Shown in pieces: positions 63,925-64,000 of a stretch of DNA of 64,000 nucleotides. The first letter of the stretch is position 1; each line of letters opens with the position of its first letter. The notes beneath the pieces are model-generated. The model worked only from the letters and a program-made list of their open reading frames with translations, made no database searches and had not been told where the DNA came from. Source of the DNA: an uncultured Rhodospirillales bacterium. GTDB lineage: Bacteria; Pseudomonadota; Alphaproteobacteria; ATCC43930; CGMCC-115725. Location of the stretch: positions 558,001-622,000 of the forward strand of contig CAIJOA010000011.1 of assembly GCA_903822185.1 (NCBI GenBank). The letters run 5' to 3'. The position numbers were made by a program, and so were the translations under genes.

Positions 63925-64000
63925 GAAAGGGCCGTTTTAGAGGGGCGCAGACGGCCTCGAAGACCGCCCGCGCGACTCGTTGGTTTGCCTAAAAATGAAG

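Overview
The window is about 64 kb of GC-rich chromosome from an alphaproteobacterium, most likely Rhodospirillales-like. The evidence is gene content and order. DUF2066, pgsA-like, AI-2E permease and hdaA lie next to ppk, ppx, rnd and aspS, an arrangement I associate with alphaproteobacteria. HdaA is the short alphaproteobacterial Hda. hisZ precedes purA, and an isc operon begins with cysE-iscR. Genes are dense, often overlap by a few bases (ATGA junctions) and mostly have AGGAG-type ribosome binding sites. No rRNA, CRISPR array or prophage was seen.

Layout. 1-11.1 kb is conserved core: the end of a diguanylate cyclase, aspS, rnd, ppx, ppk, sixA, hdaA, an AI-2E permease, a PgsA-type phosphatidyltransferase and a DUF2066 lipo/exported protein. 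11.1-28.2 kb is catabolic and accessory: a degenerate SDR, two UbiD-type decarboxylases, a GlcG/HbpS protein, a gamma-glutamyltransferase, a Rieske oxygenase with a MetE-like enzyme and a two-gene iron-type ABC importer, a 2OG-Fe(II) oxygenase with a solute-binding protein, an ACMSD-like amidohydrolase and a class II aldolase. Many solute-binding proteins sit among oxidative and decarboxylating enzymes, which suggests uptake and breakdown of aromatic or small organic acids.

28.4-36.3 kb is a compact non-ribosomal peptide cluster: a free-standing A-T protein whose specificity code reads as leucine, a cytochrome P450, a C-A-T-TE protein whose thioesterase nucleophile is Cys, and an Sfp-type phosphopantetheinyl transferase. 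An ECF sigma factor follows, with its ribosome binding site inside a 12-bp hairpin. 37.4-45.7 kb holds a solute-binding protein, a complete-looking core set for coenzyme F420 (cofE, cofD, cofC and fused cofGH), a VOC protein, an LLM-class F420/flavin oxidoreductase and an FAH-family hydrolase. 45.8-51.5 kb has an amidohydrolase, a complete NMT1-type ABC importer with a RidA protein carrying a histone-like lysine tail, and a cation/proton antiporter.

51.9-53.4 kb is a small low-GC insert between tRNA-Met and a 20-bp copy of part of that tRNA. It carries two receiver-domain proteins, one lacking the phosphoacceptor Asp. 53.4-59.2 kb is a sulfur/Fe-S operon (cysE-iscR-two cysteine desulfurases-iscA-an HscA-like remnant-fdx-mnmA) with no iscU. 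The window ends with a hydrolase, an EcsC protein, a mazEF module under a perfect 44-bp palindromic operator, purA and hisZ.

Three copies of an inverted-repeat element occupy junctions between convergent genes. Two are empty, with a 12-nt loop. The third carries a small GIY-YIG nuclease gene between its arms, and this is the best candidate in the window for an undescribed mobile system.
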